DNA from: Weissella ceti
GTDB lineage: Bacteria > Bacillota > Bacilli > Lactobacillales > Lactobacillaceae
DNA: 64,000 nt
Assembly: GCF_018394055.1 (NCBI RefSeq)
Contig: NZ_CP074441.1
Span: 372,001-436,000, forward strand
Reading direction: 5' to 3'
The notes under the pieces are model-generated. The model ran no database searches and had not been told where the DNA came from. It saw only the letters and a list, made by a program, of their open reading frames with translations. The position numbers were made by a program, and so were the translations under genes. This document shows, piece after piece, positions 16,572 through 24,537 of the stretch; within the stretch, counting starts at the first letter, position 1; the number at the start of each line of letters is the position of its first letter.

Positions 16572-18383
16572 ATGAGCCAAGAACTTTTACAACGAGATGA
16601 ACTTCCAACGACAATGACGTGGGACCTATCAACAATTTTTCCAAATGATGATGCATGGGAAGATATGTTTGAAGATGTTGCTGAACGTCTAGAATCAGCA
16701 GACTACTTTGCTGAGACAGTTACGAATTCAGGACCACAACTATTAGGGGCACTACAATACGGATTGAACCTAATGCGTGATTTAGAAAAGGTCTATGTAT
16801 ATGCATCAATGAAGAGTGATCAAGATACAGCCAATGGTTACTACCAAGCTTTGAACAATCGTGCTGAAGCATTGGCAGCACAAGTTGGAGCAGCGATTGC
16901 GTTTTTTGATCCAGCCATCTTGGCTTTATCAGAAGATGAATTGGCCGCATTGTTTGCTGAAACACCTGAATTGAACCAATTTGAACACTACTTTGAAAGT
17001 TTGTTGACGCAACGTGGTCACGTACTACCTGCAGAACAAGAAACATTGTTGGCTGCTGCGGGGGACATTTTTGGTGCATCACAACGCACATTCAGTGTCT
17101 TGGATAATGCGGACATTCAATTTGGGCGTGTAGAAAATGCTGATGGTGAATGGGAACAACTGTCAAACGGTGTTTACTCAAAGTTATTGGAATCAACTGA
17201 CGGACGTGTTCGTCGTGATACATTCCAAACATTCTACGAATCATACATTGCACTAGAAAACACATTGGCTTCAACATTGGCTAGTCATGTAAAGGGCCAC
17301 AACTACATGGCCCGTGTGCATAACTACGAAACAGCACGTCAAGCATCATTGGCAAACAACCATGTGCCAGAAGCTGTTTATGAAACATTAGTTGATGAAA
17401 CTAACAAAGCATTGCCATTGCTACACCGTTATGTTGCATTGCGTAAGCGTTTGTTGGGTGTTTCAGAACTACATTCATACGACTTGTACACACCAATCTT
17501 GGGTGAACCTGATTACGCAATTGATTACACATCAGCGCAAGCAACTGCGCTAGAAGCATTGCGTCCGTTAGGGGATGATTACTTAGATATCGTTAACAAG
17601 GCATTTGATGAACGCTGGATTGACGTGCCAGAAAACAAGGGAAAGCGTTCAGGTGCTTACTCAGGTGGTTCATATGACACAAACCCATTCATTTTGTTGA
17701 ACTGGGTGGATAATTTGAACAACTTGTACACATTGGTTCACGAAATGGGACACAGTGTACACAGTTACTTAACGCGTCAAAACCAACCTTATCACTATGG
17801 TGATTACCCAATCTTCTTGGCTGAAATTGCATCAACGACAAATGAAAATCTCCTAACTGACTACTTGTTGGATACCATTGAAGATAAGGCGTTGCGTGCC
17901 TTTGTCTTGAACCAATACTTAGACGGTGTGAAGGGAACAATGTTCCGTCAAACACAATTTGCTGAATTTGAACAATGGATGCACCATCAAGATGCACAAG
18001 GTGTACCGTTGACTGCGGACGTCCTAAATGAAGCATACGCTGAATTGAACCAACGCTACTACGGTCCAGCCCTTGAAGTTGATCCAGAAATTGCGAATGA
18101 ATGGTCACGTATTCCACACTTCTACTACAACTTCTATGTCTTCCAATACAGTACTGGTTTTGCAGCCGCAACTGCGATGGCTCATGAAATGAAGACAAAG
18201 GGAACTTCAGCAGTAGATGCCTACAAGCAATACTTGAAGGCTGGTTCATCAGCGTTCCCGATTGATGTTATGAAGAAGGCTGGCGTTGACATGATGCAAC
18301 CAACTTACTTGCAAGAAACTTTCGATATTTTTGAAGAACGCTTGAATGAGTTTGAAGCATTGGTAAATGAATTAGATATGTAA
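16572..18383 (+). CDS. pepF: Oligoendopeptidase F
   Basis: PepF is a cytosolic M3-family zinc metallopeptidase that trims oligopeptides, part of peptide utilisation in lactic acid bacteria. The 603-residue protein carries the catalytic HEXXH in LVHEMGHSVHSY (about residue 390) and the third ligand Glu in FLAEIASTTNE about 25 residues on. ATG 16572 follows GTGGAGGA at good spacing; an upstream in-frame GTG is actually the ribosome site. Length is normal. Monocistronic. Confidence 0.96.
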   Translation: MSQELLQRDELPTTMTWDLSTIFPNDDAWEDMFEDVAERLESADYFAETVTNSGPQLLGALQYGLNLMRDLEKVYVYASMKSDQDTANGYYQALNNRAEALAAQVGAAIAFFDPAILALSEDELAALFAETPELNQFEHYFESLLTQRGHVLPAEQETLLAAAGDIFGASQRTFSVLDNADIQFGRVENADGEWEQLSNGVYSKLLESTDGRVRRDTFQTFYESYIALENTLASTLASHVKGHNYMARVHNYETARQASLANNHVPEAVYETLVDETNKALPLLHRYVALRKRLLGVSELHSYDLYTPILGEPDYAIDYTSAQATALEALRPLGDDYLDIVNKAFDERWIDVPENKGKRSGAYSGGSYDTNPFILLNWVDNLNNLYTLVHEMGHSVHSYLTRQNQPYHYGDYPIFLAEIASTTNENLLTDYLLDTIEDKALRAFVLNQYLDGVKGTMFRQTQFAEFEQWMHHQDAQGVPLTADVLNEAYAELNQRYYGPALEVDPEIANEWSRIPHFYYNFYVFQYSTGFAAATAMAHEMKTKGTSAVDAYKQYLKAGSSAFPIDVMKKAGVDMMQPTYLQETFDIFEERLNEFEALVNELDM

Positions 18384-18409
18384 GCGCTCTGTATTTTGCA
18401 GGTATTGGC

Positions 18410-18438
18410 TTGTTCCGTACTCGATAAACATGTAAAAT
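18410..18438 (+). promoter_or_regulatory. Promoter of the ytxG/ytxH-like pair
   Basis: TTGTTC, 17-base spacer, TAAAAT. A cre-like sequence with one mismatch to WTGNAANCGNWNNCW (18378-18392) overlaps the pepF stop just upstream; whether it is used is unknown. Confidence 0.6.
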
Positions 18439-18469
18439 TAAGCGTATAAAAGGTAATGGAGGACTTTGT

Positions 18470-18826
18470 ATGACACCGGGAGAAATTGCGTGGCTGATTG
18501 TCGCGGTTGCGATTTTGTTGTTTTTGGGATCAATTAGCTTCTTGATTTTCCGTATCACACAACCATTGAAGAACGTCTTGAAGGACGTGGACATCATTGC
18601 ACGTGAAGCGGATGATTTGTTGGCAAACACAAATGTTTTGCTAGAAGATGTTAATGGAAAGGTTGAAGTATTAGACCCAGCCTTCCAAGCGGTTGCGGAT
18701 TTGGGCGAATCAGTTTCTGGTTTGAACGACGCAGCACGTAACTTAACAACACAAATGGGTACAAGTAACATGTCAAAAATGGGATCAATGTTTGCTACAT
18801 TTAATGGCATGCGTAAGAGATCATAA
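18470..18826 (+). CDS. DUF948 (YtxG-like) membrane-anchored protein
   Basis: A 118-residue protein with one N-terminal membrane helix (IAWLIVAVAILLFLGSISFL) and a helical region rich in D/V/L heptads (LKNVLKDVDIIAREADDLL, about 35-85), the pattern of DUF948. In Bacillus the homologue YtxG is encoded with YtxH in a general-stress operon. A GGAGG site precedes the ATG and the next gene, YtxH-like, begins 32 bases downstream, matching that arrangement. Function is not known biochemically. Confidence 0.85.
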   Translation: MTPGEIAWLIVAVAILLFLGSISFLIFRITQPLKNVLKDVDIIAREADDLLANTNVLLEDVNGKVEVLDPAFQAVADLGESVSGLNDAARNLTTQMGTSNMSKMGSMFATFNGMRKRS

Positions 18827-18858
18827 AAAACTTTTACAGGAAATTGGAGGGGTAAAAC

Positions 18859-19587
18859 ATGGCACACGGATTTATTAAGGGATTGCTAGTTGGTGGTGCT
18901 GCAGCTGCAGCTGGTTACGCAGGATACAAGATGTTGAATGAAAACCAAAAGAAGGAAGTTAACCGTAAGGTAGCAGAAACAACTGATGCTGTGGTTGAAT
19001 ACATTCTTGAAGCTGAAGCTATTGCAAGTGCAACTTTTGCCGCTGCAAAGGAAAAGGCCGAAGATTCATTTGAAGATGCAGGTTTGGAACGTAAGCTTGA
19101 CTCATTGAAGGGGCAAGCAGAAGGTTTTGTTAACCAAGCAATGGATAAGGCACAAGCGTTTAAGAATGATGCTGATTTGGTTCAAGCTGTAACTGAAGCA
19201 GATATTATTCTAGATGCAAGTGACTTGGCTGAAGATGCTATTGCACCAGAAAAGGTTGAAATAGAAGTGCTTTTGCCCGAAGCTGAACTAAAGGCAACTG
19301 CTAAGCAACAAGTTAAGAGTCTTGCTAAGTCAGGAAAGAAGCCATTGTCTGAATCAAAGAAGACTGGTTTAGTTGCTGAAGTAGAAGATGAAGACAAGAA
19401 CAAGTCTGCAGCAAAGTCAAAGTCTACTAAGAAGTCAAGCACACCTAAGAAGAAGGCGTCAAAGACATCAAAGGACACATTGGCTAAGACAGACCGTCCA
19501 GCTTTGTCATCAAGCGAAAAGTCATTGGCTGATACTGACAAAAAGGGATTAGCTGAAACAAAGAAGGCTGATAATTCAGCTAAGTAA
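18859..19587 (+). CDS. YtxH-like protein with long lysine-rich tail
   Basis: A 242-residue protein. The N-terminus (FIKGLLVGGAAAAAGYAGY) is a short glycine/alanine-rich membrane segment typical of YtxH-type proteins, followed by a helical, acidic stretch. From about residue 150 the sequence becomes low-complexity: Lys, Ser, Thr and Ala dominate (SKSTKKSSTPKKKASKTSK), and there are semi-repeats of the form LAKT/LADT/LAET. The tail is much longer than in Bacillus YtxH and probably disordered. GGAGG precedes the ATG. Terminates at a two-way terminator facing pepQ. Confidence 0.8.
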   Translation: MAHGFIKGLLVGGAAAAAGYAGYKMLNENQKKEVNRKVAETTDAVVEYILEAEAIASATFAAAKEKAEDSFEDAGLERKLDSLKGQAEGFVNQAMDKAQAFKNDADLVQAVTEADIILDASDLAEDAIAPEKVEIEVLLPEAELKATAKQQVKSLAKSGKKPLSESKKTGLVAEVEDEDKNKSAAKSKSTKKSSTPKKKASKTSKDTLAKTDRPALSSSEKSLADTDKKGLAETKKADNSAK

Positions 19588-19620
19588 TTGATACACCAAT
19601 ATCATTACTAAAATGAATAC

Positions 19621-19654
19621 AAAAGAGACACCTAGCTATGAGATAGTTAGGTGT
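19621..19654. terminator. Bidirectional terminator between ytxH-like gene and pepQ
   Basis: AAAAGAGACACCTA pairs with TAGGTGTCTCTTTT, with additional inner pairs, flanked by A and T runs on both sides. Confidence 0.95.
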
Positions 19655-19690
19655 CTCTTTTTCTTTATAAATTGATTTTGATCATTGAAT

Positions 19691-20791
19691 TTAATCGATA
19701 ACCAATAGTTCTTTAGACGTGTGTGTAAATGATTCTGAACCAGTTTCAGTCACGACAATTGAATCCTCGATACGAATTCCTAAATCACCGGGGATGTAAA
19801 TTCCAGGTTCAATTGAGAAAGTCATCCCAGGTTCTAGAATCACGTCATTGCCAGCGGCAATTTGGAGTGATTCGTGCACTGATGCACCCAAACCATGACC
19901 TAGACGGTGAACAAAGAAATCACCAAAGCCACCTTCAGTAATGATATCGCGGGCAATCTTATCTAGACTACCAGTTGTAATACCAGGTTTGACAGCGGCT
20001 TGTGCTTCGCGTTGTGCCTTTAAGACAAGCTGGTAAAGATCACGTTGACGGAATGAAACTGAATTAAAAGCGACTGTACGTGTTGCGTCAGAAACGTAAC
20101 CATCATGAATAGTTCCTAGATCAAATAGGACCATTTGACCACCCTTAAGCTTGGTGTTATTTGTTGCACCATGTGGATCAGCGGCATGAGGACCAAATTG
20201 CACCATCGTGTCGAACGACATGCCAGTAACACCGCGCATCTTTAACTTGTATTCAAGTTCGGCTTGGACACTTAGTTCTGTTTTACCAGCTGCTAAGGCG
20301 GCGAAACCATATTCAAACGCTAAGTCAGCATCACGACCAGCTGCGTGCATCTTAGCAATTTCGTCAGGGGTCTTGATCAAACGCATGCGTTCAATGATAG
20401 GTGACAAATCAGTTGTGAACTTTAAATCAGGAAAGGCTGTTTGCAAAGCACTAGCCTTATCCATAGTTAATTGTTGTTTCTCAACGGCCCAACGGGTTGT
20501 ATTTGTTGTTACATCTAAGATATGTTCACGAATCAATGCAAATGGATTTTGCGCATCTTGATAACCATAGACAGGGTATGGCCAACCACTTTCTTTTACG
20601 GCTGATACTTCTAGGGCAGGCGCAAAGATAAATGGGTCATGTTGTGGAAAAACAATTAGGGCCAAAATTCGTTCAATTGGGTCTGATTCGAATCCAGTCA
20701 AATATGCGATTGAATGGAAGTCAGAAAAGTAAGCAACGTCAACGCCTTCAGCGTTTAGCAAGGTTTGAATCTCTGTTAAATGTGTCGTCAT
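19691..20791 (-). CDS. pepQ: Xaa-Pro dipeptidase PepQ
   Basis: PepQ cleaves X-Pro dipeptides, completing casein-peptide breakdown. The 366-residue protein has a creatinase-type N domain (1-120) and an M24B pita-bread domain. Metal ligands are visible: FDLGTIHDGYVSDATRT (two Asp), HRLGHGLG (His), FSIEPGIY (Glu) and GIRIEDS (Glu). AAAGGAG precedes the ATG. It is divergent from ccpA across a 176-base region, the conserved lactobacillus arrangement in which CcpA can affect both genes. Confidence 0.96.
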   Translation of the reverse strand: MTTHLTEIQTLLNAEGVDVAYFSDFHSIAYLTGFESDPIERILALIVFPQHDPFIFAPALEVSAVKESGWPYPVYGYQDAQNPFALIREHILDVTTNTTRWAVEKQQLTMDKASALQTAFPDLKFTTDLSPIIERMRLIKTPDEIAKMHAAGRDADLAFEYGFAALAAGKTELSVQAELEYKLKMRGVTGMSFDTMVQFGPHAADPHGATNNTKLKGGQMVLFDLGTIHDGYVSDATRTVAFNSVSFRQRDLYQLVLKAQREAQAAVKPGITTGSLDKIARDIITEGGFGDFFVHRLGHGLGASVHESLQIAAGNDVILEPGMTFSIEPGIYIPGDLGIRIEDSIVVTETGSESFTHTSKELLVID

Positions 20792-20871
20792 ATTGGAGCT
20801 CCTTTTGTGTTATTTATCTCTATTGTACTCTTTTAATTAAAAAATGTTTGTGCTAAAATTAACTTTTGTCT

Positions 20872-20901
20872 TTGAAAATACATATGAAAACATGATATAC
20901 T
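20872..20901 (+). promoter_or_regulatory. Promoter of ccpA
   Basis: TTGAAA (20872-20877), 18-base spacer, TATACT (20896-20901). Confidence 0.75.
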
Positions 20902-20905
20902 CATT

Positions 20906-20920
20906 AAGTAAGCGCTTTCT
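20906..20920 (+). promoter_or_regulatory. cre site at the ccpA transcription start
   Basis: AAGTAAGCGCTTTCT matches the cre consensus WTGNAANCGNWNNCW with one mismatch. It lies 4 bases after the -10 box, over the expected start point, which suits autorepression by CcpA. Confidence 0.75.
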
Positions 20921-20967
20921 GAAATACTCCCCCAGACAAAAATCTTAGGGAACAAGGAGAATCGATA

Positions 20968-21969
20968 ATGGAAAAACAAACAGTAACAATTTATGATGTA
21001 GCGCGTGAAGCCAACGTTTCAATGGCGACAGTGTCACGTGTTGTGAATGGGAATGCTAACGTTAAGGCGGGAACAAAGGAAAAAGTTCAAGCCGTAATTA
21101 AGGAATTGGGATACCGTCCAAATGCAATTGCACGTGGATTGGCCTCTAAGCGTACAACGACGATTGGTTTGATTTTGCCAGACTTGGCTGATCAATACTA
21201 TGTTGAACTTGCACGTGGAATTGATGATGTTGCGAAGATGTACAAGTACCAAATCATCTTGACTAGTGCAGGGGAATCAAACGAAAAGAACCTAGAAGTT
21301 ATTGATAACTTGTTGGGTAAGCAAGTTGATGGAATTATCTACATGGGTAACCATATTGATGCAGCTGTCGACGAACGTTTGGACTCTATTGATGTGCCAT
21401 TGGTATTTGCTGGATCTGTTGATGAAGAAAACCAACATCCATCAGTTAACATTAATTACGTGCAAGCCTTTGAAGATGCGACACACTTGTTATTGAAAAA
21501 TGACCATGAAAAGATTGCCTTTATTTCTGGTGATTTGGAACACGCCATCAACAAGGATCACAAGTTGAAGGGGTATCAAGCAGCTTTGGCAAAGAAGGGA
21601 TTGGATTTGGATCCAACACTTATCTTCCAAGGAAGCTATGTTTACGAATCTGGTTATGCAATGGCTAAGGATATTATCGCAACCGGCGCAACTGCTGCCG
21701 TCGCAGTAAATGATTCCATGGCAGCGGGTGTCTTGAATGGTTTGACTGATGCTGGGGTTAAGATTCCGGCTGACTTTGAAATCATCACAAGTAACAATAC
21801 TGCGTTGACTAGCATGACACGTCCACAATTGAGTTCAATCACACAACCAGTTTATGACTTGGGTGCGGTTGCCATGCGTGTGCTAACAAAGTTGTTGGAT
21901 CGCGAAGAATTGGCTGAAAAGCAAATTGAATTGCCACACGGCTTTATTGAACGTGCGTCAACAAATTAA
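20968..21969 (+). CDS. ccpA: Catabolite control protein A
   Basis: CcpA is the LacI-family master regulator of carbon catabolite control; with HPr-Ser46-P it binds cre sites. The 333-residue protein starts with the helix-turn-helix and hinge helix (TIYDVAREANVSMATVSRVV, then YRPNAIARGLASKRT) followed by the two-lobed periplasmic-binding-like core. AAGGAG precedes the ATG. Position divergent from pepQ and the cre over its own promoter confirm the assignment over other LacI-type regulators. Confidence 0.96.
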   Translation: MEKQTVTIYDVAREANVSMATVSRVVNGNANVKAGTKEKVQAVIKELGYRPNAIARGLASKRTTTIGLILPDLADQYYVELARGIDDVAKMYKYQIILTSAGESNEKNLEVIDNLLGKQVDGIIYMGNHIDAAVDERLDSIDVPLVFAGSVDEENQHPSVNINYVQAFEDATHLLLKNDHEKIAFISGDLEHAINKDHKLKGYQAALAKKGLDLDPTLIFQGSYVYESGYAMAKDIIATGATAAVAVNDSMAAGVLNGLTDAGVKIPADFEIITSNNTALTSMTRPQLSSITQPVYDLGAVAMRVLTKLLDREELAEKQIELPHGFIERASTN

Positions 21970-22027
21970 ACATATATAATTTAAAGAGATTCTTAGCGTT
22001 TTTAATGTCTGAGGATATCATGATATG

Positions 22028-22062
22028 AAAAAAGCCCTCAAATCGCTGAGAATGCGATTTGG
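22028..22062. terminator. Bidirectional terminator between ccpA and the tRNA cluster
   Basis: AAAAAAGCCCTCAAATCGC pairs with GCGATTTGGGGGCTTTTTT around TGAGAAT. It can end ccpA on the plus strand and tRNA-Ser on the minus strand. A perfect palindrome ATATCATGATAT sits just before it (22015-22026). Confidence 0.93.
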
Positions 22063-22112
22063 GGGCTTTTTTGTTTATCTATAACACGAGGAGACTCCGA
22101 TAGAATAGAAAA

Positions 22113-22200
22113 GGAGACAACGGGATTTGAACCCGTGCGCCAGCTCAACACTGGTTCGGCGGATTTCGAGTCCGCTGCATTACCACTCTGCCATGTCTCC
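22113..22200 (-). tRNA. tRNA-Ser (anticodon CGA)
   Basis: Cloverleaf on the minus strand: acceptor GGAGACA / TGTCTCC, anticodon stem GCGGA / TCCGC with loop CTCGAAA giving anticodon CGA, a long variable arm as in class II tRNAs, and T-loop TTCAAAT. CCA is not encoded. The base after the acceptor (discriminator) reads T, whereas bacterial tRNA-Ser normally has G. Confidence 0.95.
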
Positions 22201-22216
22201 ATAATTGAATAGATAC

Positions 22217-22246
22217 ATTATAACGAGGGGGAGAAAGTGATTTCAA
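22217..22246 (-). promoter_or_regulatory. Promoter of tRNA-Ser
   Basis: On the minus strand: TTGAAA, 18-base spacer, perfect TATAAT, 17 bases before the mature 5' end. Confidence 0.8.
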
Positions 22247-22279
22247 GTATGGAAAAGGAAAGTGTTAGGAGATTTGAGC

Positions 22280-22307
22280 AAAAAAAAACAACGCCTAAGC
22301 GTTGTTT
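22280..22307 (-). terminator. Terminator of the tRNA-Glu array
   Basis: On the minus strand AACAACGC pairs with GCGTTGTT around TTAG, followed by nine T. It separates the Glu array from tRNA-Ser. Confidence 0.93.
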
Positions 22308-22311
22308 GCGA

Positions 22312-22383
22312 TAGTCCATCAGGGAATTGAACCCTGGATGCCGGTGTGAAAAACCGGAGTCTTAACCACTTGACCAATGGACC
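22312..22383 (-). tRNA. tRNA-Glu (UUC), acceptor type A, copy 4 in transcription order
   Basis: Acceptor GGTCCAT / ATGGACT with a G1-U72 wobble, anticodon loop TTTTCAC giving UUC, T-loop TTCAATT, discriminator A, no encoded CCA. Confidence 0.96.
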
Positions 22384-22403
22384 AGGTTTGTTTAAAAACA
22401 AAA

Positions 22404-22475
22404 TAGCTCATCAGGGAATTGAACCCTGGATGCCGGTGTGAAAAACCGGAGTCTTAACCACTTGACCAATGAGCC
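22404..22475 (-). tRNA. tRNA-Glu (UUC), acceptor type B, copy 3 in transcription order
   Basis: Body identical to the neighbour at 22312, but the acceptor reads GGCTCAT / ATGAGCT: positions 3-4 and their partners are swapped while pairing is kept. Confidence 0.96.
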
Positions 22476-22487
22476 AAAATAATACAA

Positions 22488-22559
22488 TAGTCCATCAGGG
22501 AATTGAACCCTGGATGCCGGTGTGAAAAACCGGAGTCTTAACCACTTGACCAATGGACC
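22488..22559 (-). tRNA. tRNA-Glu (UUC), acceptor type A, copy 2 in transcription order
   Basis: Same as the copy at 22312-22383 (acceptor GGTCCAT / ATGGACT). Spacer to the next copy resembles that between 22383 and 22404, supporting duplication of an A-B pair. Confidence 0.96.
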
Positions 22560-22580
22560 AATATTTTGTTTTTGAAACAA

Positions 22581-22652
22581 TAGCTCATCAGGGAATTGAA
22601 CCCTGGATGCCGGTGTGAAAAACCGGAGTCTTAACCACTTGACCAATGAGCC
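22581..22652 (-). tRNA. tRNA-Glu (UUC), acceptor type B, first copy transcribed
   Basis: Same as the copy at 22404-22475 (acceptor GGCTCAT / ATGAGCT). It lies nearest the array promoter. Confidence 0.96.
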
Positions 22653-22691
22653 AGAAACGTTTTTGCGTTGTTTGTTTTAACAACAGGAATT

Positions 22692-22720
22692 AATATATCA
22701 AGTTTTTTGATGAATGACAA
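22692..22720 (-). promoter_or_regulatory. Promoter of the tRNA-Glu array
   Basis: On the minus strand: TTGTCA, 17-base spacer, TATATT, about 40 bases before the first tRNA. Confidence 0.8.
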
Positions 22721-22825
22721 CCCTTTTTTCAAAAAAAAATTAAATCTCTTAGTTGCGTAATTTCTTTTTCTTGCTTACACTGATAACAAAGTCAAAAGTG
22801 TGTAAAAAAGGGACTAGGGAAAATT

Positions 22826-24367
22826 ATGAATCTTTTACGTTGGATGTTGGACCGACATGAACAAGAAATATTAGAATTGCATGACTATCTGATATTACAT
22901 GAAGGGGAAAAACTGTTGCTTAAAACGGTGATCGAAGAGTTGGGATGGTCACGTTATCGTGTTGTAACAGCTTTTAATAGCTTGATTGATGATTTAAATT
23001 TGGTTCATCAACATGCTGTTTCCGAAGAAAAATTTGTTTATGACACGAAATATATTGAAGTAAAAAAACAAAATCAAGCAGCAGTTCTAGAATTGGAACA
23101 TTATTATCGCCAAAATTCGGTTGTTTGGTGGTTCTTAATTGACAGCTTGCTGGAAAATGTTACTTCATATGAGAATTTTGCGGTTAAACATAATACAAGT
23201 GTGTCGGTTATTCGTTCATCTAAAGAACGTGCAACTGAAGCATTAGGTAAGCATGGTATTAAAATTACAAAGAATAACCATTTGGTTGGTGATGAAGCAA
23301 CGCTTCGTACTTTCTTTGTTCATATTATGAATCAATATCATAGCTATACAGAAATGCCGTTAAATGAAATTGAAAATGCGGAGATTGAAGAGATTGTCGA
23401 TGCAATCATGGATATTTTTGACATTGAAAATCGTCAATCATTACGTCAATCATTACGTACGCAAGTGATGATTCTGTCAGTTAGAATTCGTAACGGCCAT
23501 TATTTGCGTGACGCAGATTTACCAAAATTTGTGCGTCCTTGGCAAGACTGGCCAGAAGAAGATCAAGAGAAATACAAGGCATTCCGAGAATTGTTCCAAG
23601 AATTGTTTGAATTACCAGAACATATTGAACGTACGGAAGTCCTATTTTCTATCTTGGCACTCTTTGTCAGTGGTGTCGTTCGTAGCGTGCCACGTGCAAT
23701 GATGACTGATAAGGTCGGAAATAATTTTTCAGAAGATCGAAAGCGTTTTGTTTCTATATTTGAACAATTCTTTGGTACTGAATTGCCAACAGAATATCAA
23801 AAACAATTGGGGCTAGCGATTGTTGGACCAAATATGCGTCAAGCGTACTTTGAAAGCACGTATGATCGTAAAAAGACTAGTATGCAATTTTTGGAAGAAA
23901 ACTTCCCAGTGCAATCTCATTTTGTTGATTGCGTGATGGAGGACTTTAAGCGTCAACGCTTAATGTGGACACCAAATGCAGATGAAAAGATTGCAAATCT
24001 TTCACAAGAACACTTTAATGCGGTGGTTGCGATTATTCCTGCAAACATGATTTTGCCAAAGATTCATGTTTCTTTGGATTTTGTGTATTCACCAGGACTA
24101 GAAACAGTCTTGCATCGTATTTTAGAAAGCCAATGGCAAGTTAATTTTGTCTTTAACGAGAGTGACGCACCGGATTTCTACATTTCAGATATGGAATTAG
24201 ATTCATTTGATGCCTCAAAAGCCTTTGTCTGGACAACATTTCCAGATGCAACTACGTTGAGCCAATTTATTAAAGAAGCAATGTCATTGAGTGAAAAGAA
24301 ATTCTTGGCCAGTCGCCACGTGTCTGATTGGGACGAATTAAAAGAAAGTATTCATGTTGAAATTTAA
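22826..24367 (+). CDS. Mga-type helix-turn-helix transcriptional regulator
   Basis: A 513-residue protein with the architecture of the Mga/AtxA family: an N-terminal winged helix (LKTVIEELGWSRYRVVTAFN, about 33-52), a second helix-turn-helix (ENFAVKHNTSVSVIRSSKER, about 117-137), a PRD-like helical middle (about 165-400) and an EIIB-like C-terminal domain. Family members in streptococci sense PTS state and control surface or metabolic genes. No target is evident; the next gene (coaBC) has its own promoter after a terminator. The start has only a weak GGGA site. Confidence 0.82.
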   Translation: MNLLRWMLDRHEQEILELHDYLILHEGEKLLLKTVIEELGWSRYRVVTAFNSLIDDLNLVHQHAVSEEKFVYDTKYIEVKKQNQAAVLELEHYYRQNSVVWWFLIDSLLENVTSYENFAVKHNTSVSVIRSSKERATEALGKHGIKITKNNHLVGDEATLRTFFVHIMNQYHSYTEMPLNEIENAEIEEIVDAIMDIFDIENRQSLRQSLRTQVMILSVRIRNGHYLRDADLPKFVRPWQDWPEEDQEKYKAFRELFQELFELPEHIERTEVLFSILALFVSGVVRSVPRAMMTDKVGNNFSEDRKRFVSIFEQFFGTELPTEYQKQLGLAIVGPNMRQAYFESTYDRKKTSMQFLEENFPVQSHFVDCVMEDFKRQRLMWTPNADEKIANLSQEHFNAVVAIIPANMILPKIHVSLDFVYSPGLETVLHRILESQWQVNFVFNESDAPDFYISDMELDSFDASKAFVWTTFPDATTLSQFIKEAMSLSEKKFLASRHVSDWDELKESIHVEI

Positions 24368-24373
24368 AGCGTG

Positions 24374-24412
24374 AAAAAAAGCACCAAACCATTTCTGGGT
24401 TGGTGCTTTTTC
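24374..24412 (+). terminator. Intrinsic terminator after the Mga-like gene
   Basis: AAAAGCACCAA-A-CC pairs with GG-G-TTGGTGCTTTT around ATTTCT, then T-rich sequence. Confidence 0.92.
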
Positions 24413-24537
24413 TTATTTTTAAGTTTTTTTGTCTAGGATAGTGTGATGTATTTCAGGGGATTAAGCTTAGCGTTTGGCGTTTATCAAAAGCGTGGTAGAA
24501 TATAGAAATAGAAATATTTTAGATAGGAGATCATTGT

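Noticed and set aside
17689-18249. 186-codon minus-strand frame inside pepF
   Set aside because: Antisense shadow of a well-supported gene; no ribosome site and no recognisable protein sequence.
22392-22646. Minus-strand frame with three near-identical peptide repeats, or a CRISPR-like repeat array
   Set aside because: The repeats are the tRNA-Glu genes; cloverleaf structure and anticodons explain them fully.
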